This document shows, in pieces, positions 1-5,485 of a stretch of 12,209 nucleotides of DNA. The DNA is taken from assembly GCA_950071955.1 (NCBI GenBank), contig CATMOC010000057.1, forward strand, positions 1 to 12,209, read 5' to 3'. Below the pieces are notes generated by a model. That model was not told the origin of the DNA. It worked only from the letters and a program-made list of their open reading frames with translations, and ran no database searches. The position numbers were made by a program, and so were the translations under genes. Within the stretch, counting starts at the first letter, position 1; each line of letters begins with the position of its first letter. The DNA is from an uncultured Mesorhizobium sp. (lineage in GTDB: Bacteria > Pseudomonadota > Alphaproteobacteria > Rhizobiales > Rhizobiaceae).

Positions 1-409
1 CATGGACCACGTCCGAGACACCCTCGGGCAGGCGGCCGCCGCGCAGGTAGACCCGGTTCACTGCCGGCTCGCCACGATCGGGAAGCGAGATCGCGAGCCC
101 GGTGGCGGGTTCTGCCATGCCCGGCATGTCGAGAAGCACCGCCCTGGCCACGCGCAGTTCGGCGCCGCTGACGCCGGGGATCGCAGCGATCTGCGGCCGC
201 AGCTGGAGCGGTGCCCGGGTCAGCCCGGAAAAGACGGTGGCAAAACGGTAGCGCTCGTAGAAGGCCGCCCGCGTCTCGTCGAGCGAGCGATAGGCGCCGA
301 TGGCGATGACGATGGTCATGACGCCGCAGGCCATCACCAGCGAGATCGCCATCACCTGGGCCCAGATGCGCCCGATGTCGCGCAGGAGTTTTCTGTCGAG
401 AACGGACAT
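1..409 (-). CDS. FtsX-type ABC exporter permease, N-terminal part (runs off the window)
   Basis: This is the first ~136 residues of a membrane protein of the MacB/FtsX (ABC3) permease superfamily; the rest lies beyond base 1. It starts MSVLDRKLLRDIGRIWAQ, and a hydrophobic segment at about residues 13-36 (AQVMAISLVMACGVMTIV) forms the first membrane helix. The sequence after it (RSLDETRAAFYERYRFA, then IAAIPGVSGAEL) resembles the start of the large periplasmic domain of the DevC/SalY-like permeases that work with DevA-type ATPases. The ATG lies 4 bases after the stop of the ATPase gene, so the two are surely co-transcribed and form one exporter. Such exporters often include an HlyD-type periplasmic adaptor, which may lie further left. 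The substrate cannot be told from the sequence. The family call is firm; the DevC-like subgroup is inferred. Confidence 0.85.
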   Translation of the reverse strand, partial: MSVLDRKLLRDIGRIWAQVMAISLVMACGVMTIVIAIGAYRSLDETRAAFYERYRFATVFSGLTRAPLQLRPQIAAIPGVSGAELRVARAVLLDMPGMAEPATGLAISLPDRGEPAVNRVYLRGGRLPEGVSDVVH

Positions 410-413
410 CGGC

Positions 414-1121
414 CTACCAGGTCACCTCGGCGGGTTTGACCCGCTCCTCGTTGACGGAGGCTTCCGCGATGCGCCCGTCCCTGAAAGAGAAGACGCGGTG
501 AGCGATCTGCCGGATGCCGGCATTGTGTGTGATGATCGCCATGGTGGTGTTCAGCTCCTCGTTGATGCGCGACAGCGCCTCCAGCACGAGGATGCCGGTC
601 TTGGAGTCCAGCGCCCCGGTCGGCTCGTCGCAGAGCATCACCTCCGGCCGCTTGGCGATGGCGCGGGCAATCGCGACCCGCTGCTGCTCGCCGCCCGAAA
701 GCTGCGCCGGGAAATGCGCCATGCGGTCCTTCAGCCCGACCATCTCCAGCGCCTCGTCCGGCGTCATGGGATTGGCGGCGATCTCGGTGACGAGCGCGAC
801 ATTTTCCCAGGCCGTGAGGCTCGGGATCAAATTGTAGAACTGGAAGACGAACCCGACATGGTCGCGCCTGTAGCGGGTGAGCTGCCGCTCGGAAAAACCG
901 TTCAGTTCCTCGTCGCGGAAATGCAGCGTGCCGGACGTTGCGGTGTCGAGGCCGCCCATGATGTTGAGCAGGGTCGACTTGCCGCTCCCGGACGGGCCGA
1001 GCATGACGGCCATCTCGCCTTCCGCGAGGTCGAGGTCGACACCGCGCAGGGCAAAGACCTCCACCTCGCCGGTGCGATAGACCTTGGTCAGGCCGCGTGC
1101 TCGGAAGATCGGCGCATCCAT
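414..1121 (-). CDS. ABC transporter ATP-binding protein, DevA/LolD-like (FtsX-permease partner)
   Basis: A cytoplasmic ATPase of 235 residues that powers the FtsX-type permease encoded next to it. All ATPase motifs are intact: Walker [10 protein letters not shown] (42-50), Q-loop Gln94, signature LSGGEQQR (141-148), Walker B with D165-E166 ([12 protein letters not shown]) and switch His199 (AIITHN). The stretch [18 protein letters not shown] is typical of the MacB/LolD/DevA branch. The frame stays open 24 codons further upstream, with ATGs at 1193, 1166 and 1157. I chose the ATG at 1121 because family similarity begins at MDAPIF and the proposed promoter (FNR-like box at 1180-1193, -10 at 1153-1158) would start the RNA near 1145, after the other ATGs. 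The ribosome binding site is weak (GAGG, 10 bases away). The gene appears to be under oxygen-responsive control. Confidence 0.93.
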   Translation of the reverse strand: MDAPIFRARGLTKVYRTGEVEVFALRGVDLDLAEGEMAVMLGPSGSGKSTLLNIMGGLDTATSGTLHFRDEELNGFSERQLTRYRRDHVGFVFQFYNLIPSLTAWENVALVTEIAANPMTPDEALEMVGLKDRMAHFPAQLSGGEQQRVAIARAIAKRPEVMLCDEPTGALDSKTGILVLEALSRINEELNTTMAIITHNAGIRQIAHRVFSFRDGRIAEASVNEERVKPAEVTW

Positions 1122-1152
1122 TTTGTTGCTGCCTCGGGGGGGACCGGTGATC

Positions 1153-1158
1153 TTCATA
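1153..1158 (-). promoter_or_regulatory. Putative -10 element of the ABC exporter promoter
   Basis: TATGAA read on the minus strand matches TATAAT at 4 of 6 positions. It sits at the distance from the palindrome at 1180-1193 expected for an FNR class II promoter. The implied start of transcription is near 1145, leaving a leader of about 25 bases before the ATG at 1121. There is no good -35 hexamer, as is usual for activator-dependent promoters. Confidence 0.45.
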
Positions 1159-1179
1159 GGCAGCATGCACGATAACGCC

Positions 1180-1193
1180 TTGATGCGCATCAA
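1180..1193 (-). promoter_or_regulatory. FNR/FixK-type box, perfect palindrome, upstream of the ABC exporter operon
   Basis: TTGATGCGCATCAA is a perfect 14-base palindrome that fits the FNR/FixK/Anr consensus TTGAY-N4-RTCAA at every defined position. It lies between the phosphoribosyltransferase stop and the ABC ATPase. Its centre is 28.5 bases from the first base of the -10-like TATGAA, as expected for class II activation with the regulator centred near -41.5. It also overlaps the first ATG of the extended ATPase frame, which argues against that start. Confidence 0.75.
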
Positions 1194-1228
1194 AAGCGCA
1201 AATGGTGACGCTGCTGCGAGGATCGCGA

Positions 1229-1894
1229 TCAGTCTGGGCCGGCGCCGATCTTCCTGCGCCGCGCGGCGTCGTGAAGCGCCTGGGTAACCTCCGCGTCGGA
1301 AAGCTGGCGGAAATCGCGATAGTGCTGGCTCAGCGCCCGGAAGCTCGGGGGCTGGCTGAGGCAGACGACCGCGTCCGCTTCGCTTTCGAGCTCGATGCAG
1401 GTGTCCGGCGGCGCGACCGGTAGCGCCACGACGATGCTGCGCGGCTGGCGGCGCCTCAGCGCGCGGAGCGCCACCTTCATGGTCGTTCCCGTCGCCGCGC
1501 CGTCGTCGACGACGATGACCGTCTTGTCTCGGACCGAGAGCACCTTTCGCTTGCCCCGGTAGGCGTTGCGGCGGCGCTCCAGTTCGGGGCGTTCGTCCTT
1601 GACGAGGGCGTCGATTTCCTCTTCGGCGAGCCCGTAGGCCTCGATGATCTCGCGGTTCAGCACCACGTCGGGCGGGTTTCCGTCGACGATCGCCGCCACC
1701 GCGAGTTCGGGATTTCCCGGCGCGCCCACCTTCCGGACGATGACGAGATCGAGCGGGGCATTCAGGAGATCGGCAATCGCCGCGGCGACGGGAACGCCGC
1801 CGCGCGGCAGGGCGAGCACGATCGCGTCGTGCAGGTCCATCTTCGCCAGTTCGGAGCCGAGGGCCTTTCCTGCTTCTGCCCGATCGCTGAACAT
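1229..1894 (-). CDS. Predicted phosphoribosyltransferase (COG1926-like, type I PRTase fold)
   Basis: A 221-residue cytoplasmic protein of the predicted phosphoribosyltransferase family. The PRPP-binding loop is intact at about residues 126-139 ([14 protein letters not shown]), with two acidic residues followed by the G-A-A-T-G-T-T turn. Other family marks are [11 protein letters not shown] (27-37), [19 protein letters not shown] (51-69), and LNREII with the charged segment that follows. The true base or substrate of this family is not established, so only the PRPP-dependent fold is claimed. The open frame continues upstream past 1894, but that part has no family similarity. I chose the ATG at 1894 because the protein begins [12 protein letters not shown] there; no clear ribosome binding site precedes it. 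It is divergent from the SDR gene, and the shared region holds two FNR/FixK-type boxes. I recall genes of this kind appearing in anaerobic or FixK regulons of alphaproteobacteria, which fits. Confidence 0.85.
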   Translation of the reverse strand: MFSDRAEAGKALGSELAKMDLHDAIVLALPRGGVPVAAAIADLLNAPLDLVIVRKVGAPGNPELAVAAIVDGNPPDVVLNREIIEAYGLAEEEIDALVKDERPELERRRNAYRGKRKVLSVRDKTVIVVDDGAATGTTMKVALRALRRRQPRSIVVALPVAPPDTCIELESEADAVVCLSQPPSFRALSQHYRDFRQLSDAEVTQALHDAARRRKIGAGPD

Positions 1895-1999
1895 TATTTC
1901 ATCGCGCCGCGGATGCGGTCCTCCCGTTGCGTCCGTCCCTTCGGGGCTATCGTCGCCCCTTGTCGTTGAGACGTCTGACAGCTTCGTCCGGTTCCGTCG

Positions 2000-2013
2000 T
2001 TGACCCGCGTCAA
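2000..2013. promoter_or_regulatory. FNR/FixK-type box A in the divergent region
   Basis: TTGACCCGCGTCAA matches TTGAY-N4-RTCAA at every defined position. Its centre is about 112 bases upstream of the phosphoribosyltransferase ATG and 36 bases from the centre of box B. It could activate the minus-strand gene, although no convincing -10 is seen at the matching place (around 1972-1977). Confidence 0.68.
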
Positions 2014-2035
2014 GCCGGGACTGTCTCAGCACGGA

Positions 2036-2049
2036 TTGACCTCCGTCAA
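2036..2049. promoter_or_regulatory. FNR/FixK-type box B, upstream of the SDR gene
   Basis: TTGACCTCCGTCAA matches TTGAY-N4-RTCAA at every defined position. Its centre is about 75 bases before the SDR ATG. If the box is centred at -41.5, the -10 hexamer falls on TAAACA at 2072-2077 and transcription starts near 2084, leaving a leader of about 34 bases. The -10 is weak (3 of 6 matches), as expected at an activated promoter. Confidence 0.7.
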
Positions 2050-2117
2050 GGAGCAATGACGCCCGACGCGGTAAACATCCCCCGACACCAGAAAGCCACC
2101 CGTTCCGGAGAGCTCCC

Positions 2118-2888
2118 ATGGCAATCGTATCAGGCAAGATCGCACTCGTGACCGGCGCGGCGGCCGGCATCGGCCGCGCCGCGGCGCTGAAATTCGCAGA
2201 GGAAGGAGCGAAGGTCGTCGTCTCCGACGTGACCATCGCAGGCGGCGAGGAGACCGCCGCGATGATCCGCGAAAAGGGCGGAGAGGCAGTCTTCGTAAAG
2301 GCCGACGTCTCCGACGCGGGGGAAGTCGAAGCATTGATCGCCAGGACCGTCGAAACGTTCGGGCGCCTCGACTGCGCCTGCAACAATGCCGGCATCGAAG
2401 GCAGGATCGCGCTGATCGTCGAGCAGCCGATCGACAACTACGACCGCATCATGGCGGTAAATGCGCGCGGCACCTTCCTGTGCATGAAGGCGGAATTGAC
2501 GCAGATGCTGAAGACCGGCGGCGGCGCCATCGTCAATCTGGCGTCGGTCGCGGGCCTGATCGGCTTCCCCGGCCTGTCGCCCTCCGTCGCCTCCAAGCAT
2601 GCGGTGAACGGCATGACCAAGAACGCCGCTCTGGAATACGGCAAGCAGGGGATCCGGGTGAACTCGATCTGCCCCGGTGGGGTGGATACCCGCATGCTGG
2701 ATTCGCTCGCCGAACAGTCCACCGGCGGCGCGCAGTCGAGCGCGCAGATGATGGATCCGCTGCACCCGATCGGCCGCATCGGCAAGCCGGAAGAGATCGC
2801 GGAACTGATCGTCTGGCTCTGTTCCGATCGCGCAAGCTTCGTCACAGGCACCAATATTCCGATCGACGGCGGGTTCGTCGCCCAATAG
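2118..2888 (+). CDS. Short-chain dehydrogenase/reductase (SDR) lacking the catalytic tyrosine
   Basis: A 256-residue classical-type SDR. Seen in the sequence: the cofactor motif TGAAAGIG (12-19), D37 after the second strand (VVVSD), D63-V64, NNAG (89-92), the structural Asn of the tetrad (N115 in AVNARG), active-site Ser143 (NLASVAG), and the C-terminal IPIDGG. The YxxxK motif reads S156-V-A-S-K160. The family form is PYVASKHAV, so the catalytic tyrosine has become serine while the lysine stays. TCC differs from TAC by one base. In this family tyrosine is the acid/base, so the enzyme may be inactive or altered; a sequencing error is also possible. The ATG is set by GGAGA about 6-8 bases upstream. 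The gene is divergent from the phosphoribosyltransferase and lies behind FNR/FixK box B. The natural substrate is unknown; database names such as glucose 1-dehydrogenase would be generic. Confidence 0.92.
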   Translation: MAIVSGKIALVTGAAAGIGRAAALKFAEEGAKVVVSDVTIAGGEETAAMIREKGGEAVFVKADVSDAGEVEALIARTVETFGRLDCACNNAGIEGRIALIVEQPIDNYDRIMAVNARGTFLCMKAELTQMLKTGGGAIVNLASVAGLIGFPGLSPSVASKHAVNGMTKNAALEYGKQGIRVNSICPGGVDTRMLDSLAEQSTGGAQSSAQMMDPLHPIGRIGKPEEIAELIVWLCSDRASFVTGTNIPIDGGFVAQ

Positions 2889-2891
2889 CGG

Positions 2892-2938
2892 CCTTCGCCG
2901 CAGAGAAAGCGCCGGCCCGGTGACAGGGCCGGCGAAGG
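2892..2938. terminator. Two competing hairpins after the SDR stop, likely bidirectional terminator
   Basis: CGCCGGCCC (2910-2918) pairs perfectly with GGGCCGGCG (2926-2934) around a 7-base loop. A second perfect 9-bp pairing, CCTTCGCCG (2892-2900) with CGGCGAAGG (2930-2938), uses the same bases 2930-2934, so only one can form at a time. No run of T follows on the plus strand; the minus strand continues with the mildly U-rich GCTTTCTCT. It lies between the converging SDR and DUF982 genes. Confidence 0.5.
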
Positions 2939-2978
2939 TCGCGGTCGGTGGCGGTAGAAGTGAGGGGTGGGGCGCCGT

Positions 2979-3008
2979 CGTCCTGCGAACGAGCGTCGCG
3001 GTAGGACG
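2979..3008 (+). terminator. Imperfect hairpin before the DUF982 gene end
   Basis: CGTCCT (2979-2984) pairs with AGGACG (3003-3008), and GCGA (2985-2988) with TCGC (2996-2999), leaving a three-base bulge (GGT) and a seven-base loop. It is followed on the plus strand by TTCCGAAACTTTT. It may be a second stop signal for transcription from the SDR, but the stem is interrupted and the T-rich stretch starts late. Confidence 0.3.
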
Positions 3009-3052
3009 TTCCGAAACTTTTCCACGTCGCTCGGCCCGGCCGGCGTCCCGCG

Positions 3053-3553
3053 TCACTCGATGATCAGCACGCCGGCCTGCCGAGCCGCCTGGATGAAACG
3101 GTCGCGCGCGTCGGAGGCCGAGAGCAGGCCGTCCAGCGCCGCCTGGGCGGTGTTCAGAGCATCCTCCTGGGTGCCGCCGCTCGGCCACTCCGCGTTCTGC
3201 AGGTAGTCGCGGGCCTGGCGCGCCGAACCGATCTCGATCCGGCCGACGGGATCGGACACCGTGACGATGTCCTCGAACGGCAAATCCTGGTTCTCGGCCA
3301 TTTCCGGATCCTCCTTCAGGATGTCGGCCTCGCGCGCGGCGGCGGCGAAGGCTGCGCGGGCGAGCGACGGTTCCCGCGTCCCCTTGAGGACGGCGAGGCA
3401 CGCCGAACGCGCCGCATGGTGCTGCCGGCCCCATTCGCGCGGCCAGCGGTGCAGCAGGAATTCGGCCGCGTCGCGTGCGTTCGTCACGCTCTGCACGGCG
3501 TCCGGCTGCTGCGCGGCCACCGTCACCGGTACTGCGAACCAACCAGTCTCCAT
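3053..3553 (-). CDS. Tandem DUF982 protein (two fused DUF982 units)
   Basis: A protein of 166 residues made of two DUF982-like units in one frame. Unit 1 (1-84, METGWFAVPVTV) has the features SVTNARDAAEFLLHRWP, a middle Cys-containing helix and RAAFAAAAREADIL. Unit 2 (85-166, MAENQDLPFEDIV) has GRIEIGSARQARDYLQNAEWP, a middle helix and RDRFIQAARQAGVLIIE. The family is a small alpha/beta fold of unknown function, common in rhizobia, usually as single proteins of about 80-100 residues. The start at 3553 has GGAGG six bases upstream. The junction carries a complete ribosome binding site and ATG (see the separate entry), so the second unit may also be made alone. The open frame extends upstream to 3826, but that part lacks family similarity and overlaps arsH. 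It is divergent from arsH. I know of no function to assign. Confidence 0.78.
   Translation of the reverse strand: METGWFAVPVTVAAQQPDAVQSVTNARDAAEFLLHRWPREWGRQHHAARSACLAVLKGTREPSLARAAFAAAAREADILKEDPEMAENQDLPFEDIVTVSDPVGRIEIGSARQARDYLQNAEWPSGGTQEDALNTAQAALDGLLSASDARDRFIQAARQAGVLIIE
3301..3316 (-). promoter_or_regulatory. Internal ribosome binding site and ATG between the two DUF982 units
   Basis: On the minus strand, AAGGAGG (3316-3310) is followed by an 8-base spacer and ATG at 3301, in frame with the larger gene and exactly at the boundary of the second DUF982 unit. It would direct an 82-residue single-unit protein (3301 down to 3053). Such a strong, well-spaced site inside a gene is unlikely by chance at that position. 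Confidence 0.6.
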
Positions 3554-3634
3554 CACGCACCTCCAGAGCGAGGTCGAACGGCCGAGCGGGTGGAATGTTC
3601 CGGGAAGGGCGGGGCGATTGCCGCCGGAGGCGGG

Positions 3635-3663
3635 TTGACCTCCGCACGCTCCATCCATATTTC
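3635..3663 (+). promoter_or_regulatory. Putative sigma-70 promoter of arsH
   Basis: TTGACC (3635-3640), a 17-base spacer and TATTTC (3658-3663) form a reasonable promoter, with transcription starting near 3670 and a leader of about 35 bases. Just downstream, ATCGAA in TTTATCGAAGAATTG recalls the half-site in the arsR operator arms, so ArsR may also act here; this part is speculative. Confidence 0.4.
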
Positions 3664-3704
3664 TAGCTTTATCGAAGAATTGAGACGCGCTTTCGAGGAG
3701 GCCC

Positions 3705-4436
3705 ATGACCGACGAAACGACGAACCTCGACTCGCTACCCAACCTCGTCGGCGACCAGTTCCCTCCCATCGATCTGGCAGCCCTGTTCGATGCCCCGCGC
3801 GCATCGCACCCGCCGCGCATCCTCATGCTCTACGGCTCGCTGCGCGAACGCTCTTATTCGAGGCTGGCGACCGAGGAAGCGGCGCGCATCCTGCGCCGGC
3901 TCGGCGCCGAGGTGCGCATCTTCAATCCCGCGGGCCTGCCGCTTCCGGACTCGGTCCCGGCGGATCATCCGAAGGTCAGGGAACTGCGCGACCTGTCGAC
4001 TTGGTCGGAGGGCCAGGTCTGGTGCTCGCCGGAGCGCCACGGCTCGATGACAGGCATCATGAAGGCGCAGATCGACTGGCTGCCCCTGTCACTCGGCGGC
4101 GTGCGCCCGACACAGGGACGGACGCTCGCGGTGATGCAGGTCTGCGGCGGCTCGCAGAGCTTCAACGCGGTCAACCAGCTTCGCGTCCTGGGGCGCTGGA
4201 TGCGCATGTTCACCATCCCAAACCAGTCTTCCGTGGCGAAGGCCTTCAACGAGTTCGACGCCGAGGGCCGGATGAAGCCGTCGCCCTACTACGACAGGAT
4301 CGTCGACGTGATGGAGGAACTGATGAAGTTCACGCTCCTGCTGCGCGACCGCACCGGCTATCTGACTGACCGCTACTCGGAGCGCGTGGAGAGCGCGGAG
4401 GAAGTGTCCAAACGGGTGAACCAGCGGTCGATCTGA
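3705..4436 (+). CDS. arsH: ArsH, NADPH-dependent FMN reductase / organoarsenical oxidase
   Basis: A 243-residue flavodoxin-fold flavoprotein. The FMN-phosphate loop [10 protein letters not shown] is at residues 44-53. The ArsH-specific segment [18 protein letters not shown] starts at residue 108 and [18 protein letters not shown] follows. The length and the N-terminal tail before [12 protein letters not shown] fit ArsH rather than the shorter general FMN reductases. Known ArsH proteins oxidise trivalent methylated or aromatic arsenicals to less toxic pentavalent forms and also reduce quinones or azo dyes. The start at 3705 has GAGGAGG just upstream (3695-3701), with rather short spacing. The gene is divergent from the DUF982 gene and ends 6 bases from the OsmC-family gene, tail to tail. 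Together with arsR and the ArsK-like exporter downstream it forms a metalloid-resistance locus. Confidence 0.95.
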   Translation: MTDETTNLDSLPNLVGDQFPPIDLAALFDAPRASHPPRILMLYGSLRERSYSRLATEEAARILRRLGAEVRIFNPAGLPLPDSVPADHPKVRELRDLSTWSEGQVWCSPERHGSMTGIMKAQIDWLPLSLGGVRPTQGRTLAVMQVCGGSQSFNAVNQLRVLGRWMRMFTIPNQSSVAKAFNEFDAEGRMKPSPYYDRIVDVMEELMKFTLLLRDRTGYLTDRYSERVESAEEVSKRVNQRSI

Positions 4437-4442
4437 CGCAAT

Positions 4443-4847
4443 TCAACCCTTGCGGACCATTCGGCCGGACAGCTTGGCTGCCGCGGAAACGGTGTTGAAG
4501 ATCGTGCCGTACTTCCGGACATTGGTGTGCAGGAGTTCGATGCGACGGTCGTCCTCGTCGGTATCGACGAGGATCTCATAGTCGATGTCCGACATTCTCG
4601 GCGGGGCATCCTGACGCACGCCGTGCAGCCGCACCTCGACACCCCGCAGGCCGAATTTCAGCATCGGCGCCGCGCGCTCGATCCCCTTGATCATGCACGC
4701 CGCCAGCGCCGCCAGCAGCATCTCGGCCGGATTGAAGGCATCGCGACTGCCGTTCACGTCCGTGTCGAGCCGCACCTCGGCATCCTTGCAATGCGCCACG
4801 CTTCCGTGCGCATCGATACGTCTCGCTTCGACCCTGTATTCCAGCAT
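4443..4847 (-). CDS. OsmC-family protein
   Basis: A 134-residue protein of the OsmC/YhfA superfamily. The family core is seen in AFNPAEMLLAALAACMIKGIER (37-58), with the active-site-type Cys51 in the LAAC helix. Near the end comes HTNVRKYGTIFNTVSAAAKLSG, typical of the short OsmC-like proteins. Classical OsmC and Ohr reduce organic peroxides with two cysteines; here the second conserved cysteine is missing and the only other cysteine is Cys20, so the standard two-cysteine mechanism is doubtful. The ATG at 4847 has GAGG eight bases upstream. The gene diverges from arsR, and the shared region holds the large inverted repeat plus a near-match to an FNR/FixK box. This position suggests joint control with the ars genes, perhaps against oxidative damage from arsenicals; that role is inferred. 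Confidence 0.85.
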   Translation of the reverse strand: MLEYRVEARRIDAHGSVAHCKDAEVRLDTDVNGSRDAFNPAEMLLAALAACMIKGIERAAPMLKFGLRGVEVRLHGVRQDAPPRMSDIDYEILVDTDEDDRRIELLHTNVRKYGTIFNTVSAAAKLSGRMVRKG

Positions 4848-4900
4848 CCATTCGGCCTCGACTGATTGACCTCAGGTACCGTCTTCAAGGCCAGCGCGCG

Positions 4901-4914
4901 CTGACCGAGATCAA
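4901..4914 (-). promoter_or_regulatory. FNR/FixK-like box (one mismatch) upstream of the OsmC-family gene
   Basis: CTGACCGAGATCAA differs from TTGAY-N4-RTCAA only at the first base. Its centre is about 60 bases from the OsmC-family ATG, so a class II start of transcription would fall near 4866, leaving a leader of about 19 bases. The -10 position holds only a weak TACCTG. It is less certain than the three perfect boxes. Confidence 0.35.
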
Positions 4915-4935
4915 TGCGCGTGAAAGCGTCCCCAT

Positions 4936-4977
4936 CAGTCAATCGAATTTCGACATTCATCGAAATTCGATTGACTG
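4936..4977. promoter_or_regulatory. Probable ArsR operator: perfect inverted repeat with 18-base arms
   Basis: The left arm CAGTCAATCGAATTTCGA (4936-4953) is the exact reverse complement of the right arm at 4960-4977, separated by the 6-base spacer CATTCA. Each arm contains the ATCGAA/TTCGAT-type half-sites seen in operators of ArsR/SmtB repressors. It lies between the divergent osmC-like and arsR genes, and the right arm covers the likely arsR -35 element, so bound repressor would block the polymerase. The symmetric placement allows control of both genes. Confidence 0.75.
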
Positions 4978-4999
4978 GCGCCTCCACCATGGCTACGCT
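4971..4999 (+). promoter_or_regulatory. Putative arsR promoter, giving a leaderless message
   Basis: TTGACT (4971-4976), a 17-base spacer and TACGCT (4994-4999) form a sigma-70-like promoter. Transcription would start about 7 bases after the -10, at or next to the A of the arsR ATG (5006). No ribosome binding site is visible before that ATG, which agrees with a leaderless transcript. The -10 is weak (3 of 6). Confidence 0.45.
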
Positions 5000-5005
5000 T
5001 CTCGC

Positions 5006-5338
5006 ATGAAGCTCGAACAGGCAGCATTGCAACTCGAAGCGCTCGGCAACCCGACGCGTCTGAATATATACCGCATCCTCGTGCGTGCGGGCGACGAGGG
5101 ATTGCCGGTCGGCAGCGTCCAGGAAAAGCTCGGCATCCCCGCATCCACCCTGTCGCACCACTGCAAGCGGCTGATCGAGACGGGACTGGTGAGCCAGGAG
5201 AGGCAGGCGACGACGCTCATCTGTCGCGCCGAATATCCCGCCATGCAGATGCTGCTCGGCTATCTGGCCGACGAGTGCTGTGCGGATGGAAGCTGCCCCC
5301 CGCAAGGGTTGCGCGGACGGAAGCGGGAACAAGCGTGA
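5006..5338 (+). CDS. arsR: ArsR-family metalloid-responsive repressor
   Basis: A 110-residue winged helix-turn-helix repressor. Residues 7-67 match the ArsR fold: LEALGNPTRLNIYRIL opens helix 1-2, and the recognition helix is in GIPASTLSHHCKRLIETGLV (43-62). Cysteines are at 53, 73, 91, 92 and 97. The C-terminal group Cys91-Cys92 with Cys97 (ECCADGSC) resembles the C-terminal three-cysteine As(III) site known from the Acidithiobacillus ferrooxidans repressor, rather than a site in the DNA-binding helix. The start is set by family alignment; no ribosome binding site is seen and the message may be leaderless. The gene follows the 18-base-arm inverted repeat, its probable operator, and precedes the MFS exporter on the same strand. 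Metalloid release of the repressor is expected from the family and not proven here. Confidence 0.92.
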   Translation: MKLEQAALQLEALGNPTRLNIYRILVRAGDEGLPVGSVQEKLGIPASTLSHHCKRLIETGLVSQERQATTLICRAEYPAMQMLLGYLADECCADGSCPPQGLRGRKREQA

Positions 5339-5485
5339 GGCTATCGTTTCTTTGGCCTGGTGCTTCGTCCTTTCGGGAAGTGCCGAACATACAGGCGGCA
5401 CCTGAACGTTGCGAACAGCCGCGCTCCGTGGTCGCCGAATGCCGCGGCGGGCCGGGCCGCGTCCGTGCCGCCCGAATGCACGTCG

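Noticed and set aside
1122..1193. N-terminal extension of the ABC ATPase from the ATG at 1193
   Set aside because: The added residues have no family similarity and the ATG is inside the FNR-like box, upstream of the likely start of transcription.
1221..1230. GATCGCGATC palindrome at the end of the phosphoribosyltransferase gene
   Set aside because: A short, common GC-rich palindrome inside the stop region without loop or U-tract; not a convincing terminator.
2130..3647. Minus-strand open frame of 505 codons across the SDR and DUF982 region
   Set aside because: It overlaps the SDR in antisense and the DUF982 gene in another frame, and has low-complexity Arg/Gly-rich sequence.
3635..3648. TTGACCTCCGCACG before arsH as an FNR/FixK box
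   Set aside because: The left half fits, but the right half lacks RTCAA; it is better read as a -35 element.
4434..4447. CTGACGCAATTCAA between arsH and the OsmC gene as an FNR/FixK box
   Set aside because: Two deviations from the consensus, and it lies between two converging gene ends where no promoter is expected.
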